A stretch of 64,000 nt of DNA from Phylloscopus collybita (GCA_027886175.1 JAJNNQ010000077.1:4774001-4838000); one strand, 5' to 3'; shown: positions 53,001 to 64,000, numbered from the stretch's first letter. Numbers and translations are program-made. The notes: generated by a model not told the origin, from the letters alone.

Positions 53001-53254
53001 GAAACCACCCTTGCAGCAGGTGCAGAATGAGCCCAGGGCCTCCCCTTCAGAAGGTGCAGAGGCCCAGGTCCCTCAGCAGCTTCTCCTCCCAGCCCCAAAG
53101 CCCATCCTGTCAGTCCTGCAGAGCCTCTGCAGCTCCTCCTCATTGCCCACAACAGGGAGCCCCACAGGCAGACACAGCAGCCCAGATGTGCAGCCCTGGC
53201 CTGGGGTGCCTCTGGCAAGGGAGCAGCAGGAGGCACTGCAGGAGCCTGCAGACA

Positions 53255-55545
53255 ATTCCTGAAGCACTTGGAGGATGATCCTGCTCCCCAAGGGACGTTC
53301 CCATGGTGCCAAGGGAGGAACTGAACTGGGGATTGGGGCCAGAGAGGAAAGGGCAACCAGGGATGGGCTGTTTGAAGAGCAAAGGACAGGGGTGGGCAAC
53401 AGGAAGAAATTTGTACCAGGAAGGGTCAAGAAAGCCAAGGTGAAACAAAGGAAATGGTCAGGGCAGTTTGAGGGTGGCTGCCAGGCAGCCCTGGCTCTGA
53501 GAAACAATGTCTGCAGTGGCACAGCAAACTCCCAGCTGATGGGAACAAACTTTCTGGCTCTGACTTCAGAGGCCACCACAAACCTGAGGGGTTTCCCTGC
53601 TGTGGCCCAGCCCTTCCTGGCCCCAGGCCCTGCTGGCATTTGTGCTCCCTCAGCTTCATCTCCCCACACCAACCCCATGGGGGTGCTCAGGCCTGCTCTG
53701 GGCAGGGCAAACAGGGGCTCCTGAGGCAGTGCTGCCGTGGCTGTGCCTGCAAGGCTGCGGCAGCTGTGTGAGCTGGGGGAGAGGCCAGGGCTGCAGAGGG
53801 GGGATGTTGTTGGCAGGTGCATGAGGAGGCTGTGGGCCGCTGGCCTGGGGTGTCCAGCGCAGTGGGGATGGATCAGGCCCTGCTCTGCTGCTCCTTGCCG
53901 TGTGCTTGCCCAGGGCCCTTGCAGAGCCCCAGCCGTGCTGTTTGCCCCCAGCCTGCCCACGGCCAGCCTGGGGCTGCTGCCGGGGCTTTTCTCTGCTCAG
54001 CATTGGCCTGGGCAATGTGTTGTGGAGAGAGCCTGGGCAAGGAGCCTGCAGCCCCCAGGCCCTGGGCTGAGGCCTCAGCACTGCTGCTGTGCCAGCAGTG
54101 CCCATGGCCTGTCCCTGCTGCAGCCCCGGCACTGCCACCCCCAGCCCTGTGCCCGGCCCCGAGAGCACTCAGGCCCTACAGCAACAGCAGGGCCAGGAGG
54201 GCAGCGGGGCAGGGCCACGGCAGCAGCACTGGCAGCACGAAGTGCTGCTGCTGCTGCTGGCCACAGCTGCTGTGCCAGCACTGATCTGCCCCCAGCTCTG
54301 CACACAGACATTGCTGCTGCAGCTGCAGAGAAGGGAACCAAAGGGGCATCTCTGCAGGAAACTTGGCTGGGAGATCCTTCCGTTCATTTTAAGCCACCAA
54401 GAGCACAGCTCCTCATTGACACAGTCTGTGGGCACAGGGCAGGTGGAGAGAAAAATCCAAGAAATGGCATAAACACTGGCACTCCTTTGTGGGCAATATG
54501 AAAAAAATAAAATAAAGAAAAGTAACCTCAAAAATGAAATCAACAAGAAGTATCAAAAATTACTTTTATTACAAGTGATTTGCAGAAATTAGCTGGTAGT
54601 TTAATGTACCCGACACCATGCAGCGATCAGGCTCCACACTGCAGCCTTGAGCTCCTGGTTCCTCAGGCTGTAGATGAGGGGGTTCAGGGCTGGAGGCACC
54701 ACCGAGTACAGAACTGACAGGGACAGATCCAGGGATGGGGAGGACATGGGGGGGGGCTTCAGGTGAGAAAATGTGGCAGTGCTGACAAACAGGGAGAGCA
54801 CGGCCAGGTGAGGGAGGCAGGTGGAAAAGGCTTTGTGCCGTCCTTGCTCAGAGGGGATCCTCAGCACAGCCCTGAAGATCTGCACATAGGAGAAAACAAT
54901 GAACACAAAACAGCCAAAAGCTAAAGAGATGGACAACGCAAGAAGCCCAAGTTCCCTGAGGTACGATTTGGAGCAGGAGAGCTTGAGGATCTCTGGGATT
55001 TCACAGAAGAACTGTCCCAGAGCATTGCCATGGCATAGGGGCAGGGAAAATGTATTGGCTGTGTGCAGCAGAGCATACGGAAAGGCACTGGCCCAGGCAG
55101 CTGCTGCCATGTGGGCAGAAGCTCTGCTGCCCAGCAGGGTCCCGTAGTGCAGGGGTTTGCAGATGGACACGTAGCGGTCATAGCACATGATGGTCAGGAG
55201 GGAAAACTCTGCTCCCATGAAGAAGAGAAAGAAAAACACCTGTGCAGCACATCCTACGTAGGAGATGTTCCTGGTGTCCCAGAGGGAATTGTGCATGGCT
55301 TTGGGCACAGTGGTGAGGATGCAGCCCAGGTCAGTGAGGGCCAGGTTGAGCAGGAAGAAGAACATGGGGCTGTGCAGGTGGTGGCCGCAGGCTACGGCAC
55401 TGATGATGAGGCCGTTGCCCAGGAGGGCAGCCAGGGAGATGCCCAGGAAGAGGCAGAAGTGCAGGAGCTGCAGCTGCCGCCTGTCTGCCAATGCCAGCAG
55501 GAGGAAGTGGCTGATGGAGCTGCTGTTGGACATTTCCTCACTCTG
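53255..55545 (-). repeat. OR14 receptor duplicon, copy 2
   Basis: Counterpart of 32030-34325, carrying the intact receptor. Confidence 0.9.
54601..55533 (-). CDS. OR14-like olfactory receptor, intact
   Basis: A single-exon frame of 310 aa, ATG at 55531-55533, is the usual length for the family. An NSS glycosylation site is at residue 3. TM1 has LLGNGLII, TM2 LHSPMFFFLLNLALTDLG, the conserved Cys after TM2 is in GCAAQ, TM3 ends CYDRYVSICKPLHY, the second loop has LSCSKS, TM6 starts KAFSTCLPHL and TM7 is PPALNPLIYSLRN. The LALADRRQLQLLHFCLFLG start and the GTLLGSRASAHMAAAAW stretch are typical of the large avian OR14 (gamma-c) expansion. It would sense odorants at the cilia of olfactory neurons through G-olf. 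Its paralogue at 33373-34305 has a stop. No promoter could be identified. Confidence 0.95.
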   Translation of the reverse strand: MSNSSSISHFLLLALADRRQLQLLHFCLFLGISLAALLGNGLIISAVACGHHLHSPMFFFLLNLALTDLGCILTTVPKAMHNSLWDTRNISYVGCAAQVFFFLFFMGAEFSLLTIMCYDRYVSICKPLHYGTLLGSRASAHMAAAAWASAFPYALLHTANTFSLPLCHGNALGQFFCEIPEILKLSCSKSYLRELGLLALSISLAFGCFVFIVFSYVQIFRAVLRIPSEQGRHKAFSTCLPHLAVLSLFVSTATFSHLKPPPMSSPSLDLSLSVLYSVVPPALNPLIYSLRNQELKAAVWSLIAAWCRVH

Positions 55546-55559
55546 CCCATGCAGTCCTG

Positions 55560-57590
55560 GTGAAGGAGGACACAGTGACCAATTTGGGCAGATTTTGCTG
55601 AGCAGTGTCCAAGCCCCTTCTCCCAGACCTGGCCCTGCTGCTCTGTGCCACCCAATTCTCCTTTTCCCAGAGCCCTTCCTTCAGCCCTGTGCCTGGAGCT
55701 CTGCTGGGATCTGGCCCCATTGGTGTGACCAGCAGGGGCTCTGCCCATGGACACCCAGGGCTCAGCTCTGCTCTGCAGCAGTGGGGCCATGGGAACAGGG
55801 ACAGGGGCCAGTCCGGCGGTTGGACTTCATCAGCCCAAAGTGCTGCTGAGGCAGAGGAGCTTGGCAGCATCTCCTGTGCCAGGGCTAAGGAATGGGGATG
55901 GCCAAAGGCAGTTGGAGAGGGTTTCCTGCTGTGCCCAGGGAGATCAGAGAGAACTGTGCAAGGCAAGAGCATTGGCTGTAACTCAGTGAAGGGTGAGGGG
56001 AGCTGCTCTGTCACTCCATCTGCCCCCAGCTGCCCTTTCTGAGATGGAGGGCAGTCACTGTGCTCCCCTGGAAATCAGCCTGACACAGCTGAGAGCAGAG
56101 GGAGCCACAGCAGAGCAGAGCAAAGTGGCTCAGCCTTTCTCAGAGTCTCAGCCCCAGCCCTAGCCAAGGACACTCCTGTCCCCCAGTGTCCCCTGGAGGC
56201 AGCTGACAGCTTGGATGGCATCCCCAGGACACACCAATGGTCCTGTCCATGGCACTGCTGGAGGAGAGTCAGCTCATTCCCAGCCTGCCAGCCTGCCTTG
56301 CCCAGAGCTGCCCAGGCAGAGGGAGCTGAAACACCCCACTGCTGTGCTCAGCCTGAGCAGGAGGAGCCCAAGGGCTGGGCCTGAGCCTGCAGCTGGAAGT
56401 GCCATTCCCAGAGAGCCCCTCAGCAATGGCAGCAGCAGCTGGGCAAGGCAAGGAGAGAGAGAGCCGGGCCCTGAGGAAAAGCCTTTCCCTGCCCAGCCCT
56501 GCCCAGCCCCTGCAGTGCAGGCAGCAGCAGTGCAGGACAGTGGCCCTCAGGCCCTGGGCAGCAGGCAATGGGCACATGGCAGCAGAGATGCCCTTCATCT
56601 CTGGAGCTGCTCTGCCGGCCCAGGAGGGGACTGAGGGCCCCCAGCCCCCGGGCTGAGGGCTGTGCTGGCTGCCAGGGGACACAGCAGCTGTGCTGCTCAG
56701 GCCAGGGTCTGCCCTGCAGGGCAGGGCTGGCAGCTGCCACATCTCCCCTGCAGCAGCAGCAGCAGCAGCAGCAGGGCTGCCCTCAGCACTGCCTCCCTCC
56801 CTCCCTGCCCAGGGCTCTGCTGCTGCAGCTGTCCCAGCCCGAGCTGTTCCTGTGGGCCCAGGCTCCTTCCCTGCCACAGCTGCCAGAGCCCAGCCCAGCC
56901 CCTGGGCCAGCTCTGCCCTGCAGCTGCTCCCGGCTGCAGGCATTAAAGAACAGCTCCCCCAGGCCTGGCCACCATGGAAAGCTGATGCTGCATGCATCTG
57001 GAGCCTGGGCAGCTGCAGGCACTTGCTGAGCTTTCCAGGAAAACTCAGTGGGATGGTTGAAGAGCCTCAGCCCCTGCTCTGCTCTGCACAGCTCAGTTTC
57101 CATTGCCACCAAGCTGAGCCAGGGAAAAGTGGGAGCACAGATTCAGGAAAGCAGAGACCCAAGCAGAAAACTCCTGCCCTGAATGAGCTCATGAGAAGTC
57201 CCCTCAGAAATGACCTGGGCATGAGCTGGAGCTCTGAGCAGCCCTGGCACACACAGCACCCTCTCCACAGCAGCAGCAGCAGCAGGACCTGCCCTGGCAG
57301 GAGTCACTCCTTGCACCCACTGCTCCCGTCCAGCATCCATGGGAGCTCCCAGGCAGGCTGAGAGCTGCCCCTGGCAGGTGGCAGATGCCCTGGGCTGGCC
57401 AAGAGCCCTGAGGGCTGCAGGAGCTGCTGTGCAGGACAGCCCTGGGCAGCCCTGGCTGCAGCCCCAGCTTCAGCCCCTGCAGCCGTCCCTGGCAGCAGGA
57501 GCCGTCCTGCCCTGTCCCTCTGACGGTGCCCAGGGCAGCCCCGCTCTGGAGCACATCCTCCCCCAAAGCAGAAAGGGCAGCAGAGCCATC
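55560..57590. other. Region upstream of the intact receptor
   Basis: GC-rich, Gln/Ala/Pro-rich chance frames on both strands. A (CAG)n run of about nine units lies at 56750-56774. No coding exon is recognised; a 5' non-coding exon of the receptor may lie here. Confidence 0.4.
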
Positions 57591-58210
57591 CTTACAGTCA
57601 CCTCAGTCCTGTCCTGGGTCAGCTTTAGGAGATCCCTGCAGCCAGAGAATGAGTGTGCCAAAAGCTGCAAAAATTTCCCCAGAAAGAAGCTCAGAGTTTT
57701 CAAAAGCTGTGAAGATTTCTCTGTGAACAATCTCAGAATTGTCCTTCCAGTTTCTTTAAGTCTCTGTCTGCTTCACTGCTCTTAGGTATCTGCAAGCAGT
57801 GCCCTCAGCCCTGCTGGGCTGATGAGGAGCTGCTCCTCAGGAGAAATGTCTTTTTGTAGCTCTTCCTGGTTTCCAAGATCATCCTCTCTTCCAGGAGCCC
57901 AGCCCAGCTCATAAGCACAGACACAGCACAAGGACTTTAATTAATCTCTTGGGGCTTTGGTGCTGTTTACATCAGATTCAGTCCCTCAGAGTGTGCAAAA
58001 AAAACTTCTCAAGAACTCCAAATCAGATTCCAAGTCCAAACTTTCTTTAAGTTTTAATGGGTCCCACAGAGAAACACAACTATGAAAGTTTCTCCAGGAT
58101 CCTGGTAGAGCAGAACCCTGCAGGCAGTGAGGACAGGTGGGGACAAACATGGCAAAGGTGCCTCTGGTGCTGTGCAAATCTGGATGTGTTTCAGGAATGC
58201 AAAGGGCCAT
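57591..58210. repeat. Low-similarity paralogue of 36690-37500
   Basis: Same ordered blocks as listed for 36690-37500. Its position relative to the receptor mirrors the first block, so the original duplicated unit was larger than the well-conserved core. Confidence 0.65.
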
Positions 58211-58998
58211 GCCCTGAGCCCCAGCCCCTGCCAAGACACATCCTGTCCCTCTCTTCTTGCTCAGGCCTCTTCCCAGGCCACTGGGATGTGGGGATGTGCA
58301 ATGCCAAGGGCAGCACCATGGGGCAGCCCCTGCCAGGCTGCTGAGCAGGGACAAGGAGGCCATGAGGCCCTTGCAGGCCTGCAAGGGTCACTTGTCCCCT
58401 CCTGCTGGCTCAGGCCCAGGGCCAGCAGCCATGGCCCAAGTGCTGCAGGAGTTGGCTGTGTCAGGGCCTTGCAGCTGCTGCCCATGCCTGTGGCCTGTGC
58501 AGCCCAGGCTGTCCTACGGTGTCCATGCCCTGTGCCTCTGTCCCTGCAGGCTGTCGTCACCCGCGGCTGCCCCACCTGGCTGGGCCCTTCCTTTGCTGAC
58601 AGCTCTGCGTCCTGCCTGCCTCTGCCTGGGCACACACAGCCTTGGGCTGGATACCAAAAGGGTTCATTCCATTTTTACTGTGCCTGTGATCTTTTAGCAC
58701 AGGAACAAGGCATGCAAAGCCTGCTTTCCCAGCAAGGATGGTTGGAAGAGAAGAAGACATCTGGCTCAAGAGTGCAGTGGTAGAATTAGCAAGGATTGAA
58801 ACTGGGAACTTAGCATGGGTTTTATAGTAATGGTTATATTGTTATGTATGTGTAATGACCTTATATTAGCAACACTGGTTTAGAGTCACATGTCCAGGTA
58901 ACGTATGAGTTATTGCATGTTGGACCTCAAGCCTGAGTAAGTGATGCCCTCTTAAACACCAAGTGTGTGTTAAGGAGTCTTATTTTGATATTTCAGGC
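58211..58998. other. Spacer, right part possibly LTR-derived
   Basis: 58780-58998 is A/T-rich and ends GCATTTGGTGACA right before the next minisatellite, like an LTR end. No polyadenylation signal of canonical form is seen. Confidence 0.3.
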
Positions 58999-59009
58999 AT
59001 TTGGTGACA

Positions 59010-60715
59010 GCAGAGGCTCACAGAACCAAGGAGTCTACTATGACATCTTGGAACCTCATGGAACCAAAATCCTTTGTGACACAGCAGGGCCACATGCAAC
59101 CAATGGTCCATTGTGATGCTGCAGATCCAAGGAGGCCATTGGGACACTCTGGAACCTCATGGAATCCAAAGTACATTGTGACAGAAAAAGGCCTTATGGA
59201 ACCCAGAGTCCATTGTGACACAGCAAGGCTTTTTTTGAGCAAGGGAACCATTGCTGATAGTCCAGAAACTCATGGAACCAAGGGGCCACTGTAACACACC
59301 AGGGCTGCATGGAATGAAAGGTCCATTGTCACAATGTGGATCTAAGGAGACCATGGTGACACTGTGGGGCCTCGTGGAACCAAAGGGACCATTCTGACAC
59401 AGCAAAGCCTTGTAGGACCTAGGAGGCCATTGTGACACTGCTGAACCTCACAGAACCAAAGTGACCATGTTATACTGTGGTACCTCATGGAACCAAAGGT
59501 CCATGGTGACACTGGACAACCAAGAAGACTGTTGATGGCAGTATGAAAGCTCATGGAACCTGAACACTTGCTGTGACACAGCAAGGTCTCATTGAACCAA
59601 GGGTCCATTGCAACTTTGTTGGGCCTCATGAAACCACGAGCCATTGTGACACAGTGTGGCCACACGGAGCCAAGGGGCCATTGTGACTGAGGAACCTCGT
59701 GGAACCAAGTGTCTATTGTTATATTCTGGGGCCCTGTGGAACCAAGGGGACCACGGTGACATTGCAGGGCCCCATGGAACAATGCAGACTATTCTGATAC
59801 TTTGGGACCCACTGGAACCAAGGGGCCATTAGAGCATGGAAGAACCTCATGGAATCAAGGGGGCTGCAGTGAACACTGTGGGTCGCCATGGGATGAAGGG
59901 TCCATTCTGACACTGTGGAACCAAGGATACCATGGTGACCCTATAGGACATCATGGAACCAAAGGTCCATTGTGACACAGCAGGGCCTCATGAAACCCTG
60001 GAGGCCATTTGTACACCTTGAGGCCCTGGGAAACCAAAGGGCCATTGTAACACTTCAGGGCCCCACGGAACTAAGGATTCATGGAACAGCTCAGGACCCC
60101 ATGGAAACGAAGGTCCATTGTGACATTGCAGGGCCTCGTGGAATCCTGGAGACCATGATGAAACTTTGAGGCCTCGTTGAACCAAGGGGCTCTGCAGGAC
60201 CTTGTGGGGCCAAGGAGACCATTGTGACACTGCAGGGCCTCATTGAACCAAGGGTCAGTTGTGATACTGCAGTACCAAGGAGACCACTATGACACTGAAG
60301 GCTTCATGGAAGCAAGGGGGGACAATTGGGATGCTGCGGGGCCCATGGGAAGCAAGGAGCCAGCGTGAAAGAGCTGGGCCTCATGCAGCCAAGGGGCCAT
60401 TGTGATCCTGAGGAGCCCAATAGAACCAAGGCACCACTGTGACACTGCAGGACTATCTGGAACCAGGGAGACCATTGGGACATTCAGAGGCCCCATGGAA
60501 CCGAGGGGGCCACTGTGTCATTGTGCAGCTCCATGGAACCAAGGAAACCATTTTGGCACTGCAAGGCCTCATGGAAGCAAGGGACCTTTGTGACACTATG
60601 GGGCCCCATGGAAACAAGGGGCCAGTGTGACACAGCAGGGCCCTGTGGAACCAAGGATCCAATGTGACACCACCATTGTGACGCTGTGGGGCCCTGTGGA
60701 TCCAAGGGAACAGGG
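59010..60715 (-). repeat. 37/30 bp minisatellite array 5
   Basis: The largest array, over 45 units. CATGGAACCAAGGGTCCATT + GTGACACAGCAGGGCCT units of about 37 bp alternate irregularly with about 30 bp units (TGCAGTACCAAGGAGACCA type). Confidence 0.92.
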
Positions 60716-60719
60716 AACA

Positions 60720-61575
60720 GGTCTGGCTGGCTGGGCCTGACTGGCTCAACTGACCTGGGCATGTTGAGGGTCTCATCTCATGCGTCCCTGAAACCCTGGG
60801 GCTCTGGGCTTTCCTTCCTATGGAAAAGAACCATCCCTCCTGCCCAGGTGCCCATGGCCAAAATTGGTACTTCTCCAAAATTCATGTATACAAGGCTTTA
60901 TGCCAGACTAAAGCTGCCAGGACAGACAGGCCTGGCTCACCTTAGGCTCTGGTGATCACCTCTGATCTGCCCTGGAAATCCTGGGGCTCTGTGCTTTCCT
61001 TCCTATGGGAAAGAATTGGCCTTCTCATGCAGGTAGTCATGGCTGAAATTGGGATTCTGCCCCCAAAATTCCATATACCTGAGATACAGAACCCAACATG
61101 TTTATTCCATTGCTCCTAGATGAAAGCTGCCAGGACAGACAGCTCTGGCTGGCCTTGGCCTCTGGTGGCTGCCGTTCATGAGGCTCTGAAACACTGGGGC
61201 TCTGTGCTTTCCTTCTTGTGGAGACCATGGTGACACTGTGGGGCCCCATGGAACCAAGGGGCCATTGTGACCCTGCAGGGCACCATGGAAGCAAGGTGAA
61301 ATGGAACAGGTCTGGCTGGTTTGGCGTCCCAGGAGCCACCTGACAGGTTCAGCTGATTTTGGAATGCTGAGAGCTGCCTCTCATAAACCCCTGGAACTGA
61401 GGGACTCTGTGCTTTCCTTCCTATGGAAAAGAACCATCCCTCTATCCAGGTACCCACGGACAAAACTGATACTCCCCCAAAAAAATTCCCTATATGCAAG
61501 GGTTCCCCCAGACAAAAGCTGCCAGAACAGAGAGCTCTGGCTTGCCTTGGCCTCTGGTGGTCACCCCTCGTTTTA
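60720..61575. repeat. Tandem repeat of ~184-214 bp units (four)
   Basis: TTTCCTTC(C/T)(T)ATGG-type words occur at about 60810, 60994, 61208 and 61413. Shared words are AAGCTGCCAGGACAGACAG and CTTGGCCTCTGGTGG. A piece of the 37/30 bp minisatellite (61225-61300) sits inside the third unit. Confidence 0.85.
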
Positions 61576-61737
61576 GAGAAAGCCCTGAGAAAACTATTTG
61601 AACAGATTTGTCTGCTGGAACATCAATGAGTCTCTCCGCCTCTCAAAAACTCACATGCTCTTCTGATCATGTGTCCTTTGTCATTGTGTATTATTCAGGA
61701 AATATTATTTTGAGCTTAAAACATAATCTTTTCATCA

Positions 61738-62041
61738 TGTTGCCACACTTCGTGCCTACCATGTTTTGGTTTTGGGAAATTCTGTGCCCAGGCACTCTCT
61801 TGGTACACAAGGTTACATAATGTAAACTACCTTGTTTTGTACAAATTTCCCAGAGGAGGGATTTTCACGTGGTGGTCTCTGGAACTGACCAATGGTTCCC
61901 AAAGGTCCCACCTCTAAGGTGGGCACATCTGTAAAAGCATAAAAGTAGCCCAAGAAATAAACCGGTGGCTCCTCCTGGATGGGGAGTCAACGCAGCCTTC
62001 TAATCACTCCCTGCCTCCATTTATTGTGTCCCACAGCAACA
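61738..62041 (+). repeat. 5' LTR of a second provirus
   Basis: 304 bp, TGTTG...CAACA inverted ends, TATA-like CATAAAAG at about 61939, AATAAA at 61956-61961 and a primer-site-like sequence just after the end. The short length is like alpharetroviral or some avian betaretroviral LTRs. The matching 3' LTR is outside the window. Confidence 0.8.
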
Positions 62042-62043
62042 TC

Positions 62044-62061
62044 TGGTGATGCCCGACGTGA
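62044..62061 (+). other. Primer binding site, tRNA-Trp-like
   Basis: Two bases after the LTR the sequence is TGGTGATGCCCGACGTGA. The tryptophan-tRNA site of avian alpharetroviruses begins TGGTGACCCCGACGTGA, so the match is close apart from a change and one-base insertion. Confidence 0.65.
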
Positions 62062-62158
62062 CCTGTAGCCGCAAGAACAAGGTAAAAAATACCTTGCCCC
62101 TTTTAAAGGAAAAAAGGGATTTTTATTTCTCTCTGATAAGGAGAAGAAATTTGAAAAA

Positions 62159-62275
62159 ATGACCCCGTTGCTAGACCCGGAAGACAAGTTAGTGTTACAG
62201 ATGTGGGGAATGTATCTTGCGCGTTGGCAAGTTGGTATCTCCACTGAAAGTCTAGCAGAAGTATATATTTGGTAA
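62159..62275 (+). pseudogene. Gag N-terminus-like short frame
   Basis: ATG at 62159 about 118 bp after the LTR, 38 codons with KLVLQMWGMYLARWQ, then TAA (62273-62275). Position and helical character suggest the start of gag matrix. A further frame from 62336 (EKLTKLSKIWERSM onward) may be its continuation after a break. Family identity is uncertain. Confidence 0.4.
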
Positions 62276-62755
62276 AAAATCACAGGGATTCATCCCAACC
62301 CCTAAAAAAGTGCAGTCTAGGTCATTCTGGTCCTCTTGGGACTTCTCTTGAGTGCGGAGTTAGAAAAGCTAACTAAATTGTCAAAAATTTGGGAGAGATC
62401 TATGACAGTCTTTGAAAAGTCAGGAGAAGATTTTCTTTTCAGTTCATTCCCAGATCCGGCTGAAGAGCACCGAAATTTCGAGACTGCGACTGGCAACAGC
62501 TTGGTGATTTTCCCGAAGCCATTTCCAGAAGTCCCAGGTTCGTCTTCCCCCTCCCCCCGTGAATTTACTCCTGGGAAGGAAGGTTGGGAGCCCCCCGGGC
62601 ATGCGCGGAGGCGATCAGCGGCAGTCTGCGGATCTGGCGCCGCGAAAGCACCGTTCCCCGATCCCTCTGTGTCGTTCCCCATGAACGGCCGCGTGCGGGA
62701 AGGGGGAGGAGGTCGAGGGTCCTGAGACGCCGTCGCACCCCGCCCTGCAGTCACC

Positions 62756-63811
62756 GTGCCGCGCTTCCCACGCAAAAAGCCCATCACGGCACCTACGGCG
62801 GTTCCTTCTTGCGCAGGCACGGGCAGCCCGCCAGCCACCCCCCTGCACAGTGTGCCTCAGATACCACCCCGTGTTCCCCTGCCCCAAAAACCCGACAGCC
62901 TTCTGCCCCCCACGATGGGTGGGAGTGAGTGGAACTCGGTGGGGCTTGAGACCTTGGCGCCACCCCGAGAGCCTCACAGCGGCAGTCTGGGCTCAGCACG
63001 GCCTGGGAAAGAGAGGGGAAGGAACTCGCCCATCCCCAATACCTCTGTCTCAGACACTCGGCAAATGGGAGTGACTGCGCGTCCAGCACGCACAGATTTG
63101 ACCAGAACAATTGTTTTCAAATGCCCGAGCTGGGGAGACCACGCGCGGTTTTCTTTTCGGGCGGAGAAAGCAAACGGGTTTTCTGCGAACGCCCGAAATC
63201 GCCGCAGCGCTGCGGCGCAGCGCTGGAGGAGTGGCCGGGCGGGGCGGCTCTGTGCAGCCACTGCAAAAGGGGGAAGGGGCTGCCTCCACTGTCCCCCAGC
63301 CCCTCAGCCCCTGCCGGCTCTGCACAGCTGGGAACGCCACCCCCCCCACGCCATGCGGTGCCCGCTGTGCCTGCGCTGCCAGCAGGTGGGGCGGCTCCGC
63401 CGCGGAGTCGCCGCAGAAGACGGGTGGGGGTGCCGCGACCCCCCGCCCCCCCCCCGCCCAGCGGCGCCCACCAGGGCTCCCTGGCCAGGAACGCCGCCCG
63501 CCCGGGCGTGCACGGAGGTGGTGCAGGGTCTCCCTGCGCCAAGCCGGGAACGGCCGACCCCACCCCCACTGGCTCGACCGCGGAAAAAGCCCCGCCGGCT
63601 CCTTCCGGTAAAGGGACCCGGCGGCACGGCAGTTCCGCCGGTCACCGCTCTGCCACACGCCTGCCCCTCAGCGTCTGTGTTGCCTGGCAACACTGCCGAA
63701 TTAGCGTGGGCTGCGGTTCCTCCTGCGTCTGTCCCCGTGGCTCCATGCCGTGTCACCATGCGCTCCAGGGAGCTGAGACCTTCCTGGAACGAAGTGAAGC
63801 ATACGGCTTGA
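62756..63811 (+). other. Long Pro/Arg-rich open frame in CpG-rich proviral DNA
   Basis: 351 codons beginning ATG, rich in Pro, Ala, Arg and Gly, with no conserved domain. Other frames across 62974-63987 are also long and open on both strands, as expected where high GC removes stop codons. It may lie in a gag proline-rich region, but there is no capsid or zinc-knuckle motif. Treat as unproven. Confidence 0.25.
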
Positions 63812-64000
63812 GGACCGAGACAATGGGGTGTCGAGGACCGCTTGTTGGGAACCACAGAGAGTTCTCTTGGCCCTGCTGGCATTACAACAGCCGGAATAGC
63901 AGGTGCACGGAGTGCGACACAGTTCTCTCTGTCTGCTTCTGTGATGTCCAGAAAGCAGGCTGAGAGAGACTTGTGGCTCTCTCTCAATTATCAAAGGGAA

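Larger units (their letters stand above)
61738..64000 (+). mobile_element. Second provirus, 5' part, cut by window end
   Basis: LTR, primer site, leader with a donor-like AAG/GTAAAAAA at about 62081, then a short gag-like start. From about 62440 to 63830 the sequence is rich in CpG, unlike its surroundings. Near 63840-63960 a Gly/Ala-rich frame occurs that might be env-derived (weak), which would imply internal deletion. Confidence 0.65.

Noticed and set aside
62756..63811. A novel 351-aa proline-rich host protein
   Set aside because: Lies inside proviral DNA, overlapping long frames exist in other phases and on the other strand, and no domain is seen; kept only as a low-confidence entry.

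Overview
The window reads as nuclear DNA of a bird, most likely a passerine. The support is an OR14-type avian olfactory receptor, CR1 LINE 3' ends, short avian-style LTRs, intron-split PIM1-like kinase copies and many minisatellites. No bacterial gene structure is present. Identifications come from motifs read by eye; no database search was run.

Left third (1-21800). Two copies of a ~4.55 kb segment (1-4550 and 17239-21790, same strand) each hold a five-exon PIM1-like serine/threonine kinase. Both copies share the same in-frame TGA in the last exon and a later TAG, so they look like a duplicated pseudogene. Between them lies a nearly complete class I (gammaretrovirus-like) endogenous provirus on the minus strand (5110-14595). 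It has a 5' LTR on the right, a tRNA-Pro-like primer binding site, gag, a UAG codon in frame with pro-pol, a pol damaged by one stop and one frameshift, a very short env, a polypurine tract and a 3' LTR.

Middle (21800-44050). This part is repeat-built: a solo-LTR family in two opposite orientations, CR1 fragments, a ~1 kb inverted repeat (23842-24826 against 28580-29490), and a duplicated block (24615-28330 and 40875-44040) carrying only the last segment of an olfactory receptor. An OR14-type pseudogene with one premature stop lies at 33373-34305. Arrays of a 37 bp + 30 bp minisatellite separate these blocks.

Right third (44050-64000). It contains fragments of at least one older minus-strand retrovirus (env tail near 44.4 kb, gag-like pieces at 48.2-49.3 kb), more minisatellite arrays, two LTR-like elements, a second copy of the receptor block with the only apparently intact host gene (OR14-like receptor, 54601-55533, minus strand), and the 5' end of another provirus with a 304 bp LTR (61738-62041) running off the right edge.

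The genes do not form a pathway. The window is a segmentally duplicated olfactory-receptor and kinase neighbourhood shaped by retroviral insertion and tandem-repeat growth. Most open frames of 60-270 codons here are chance frames in GC-rich or repetitive DNA and are left out.
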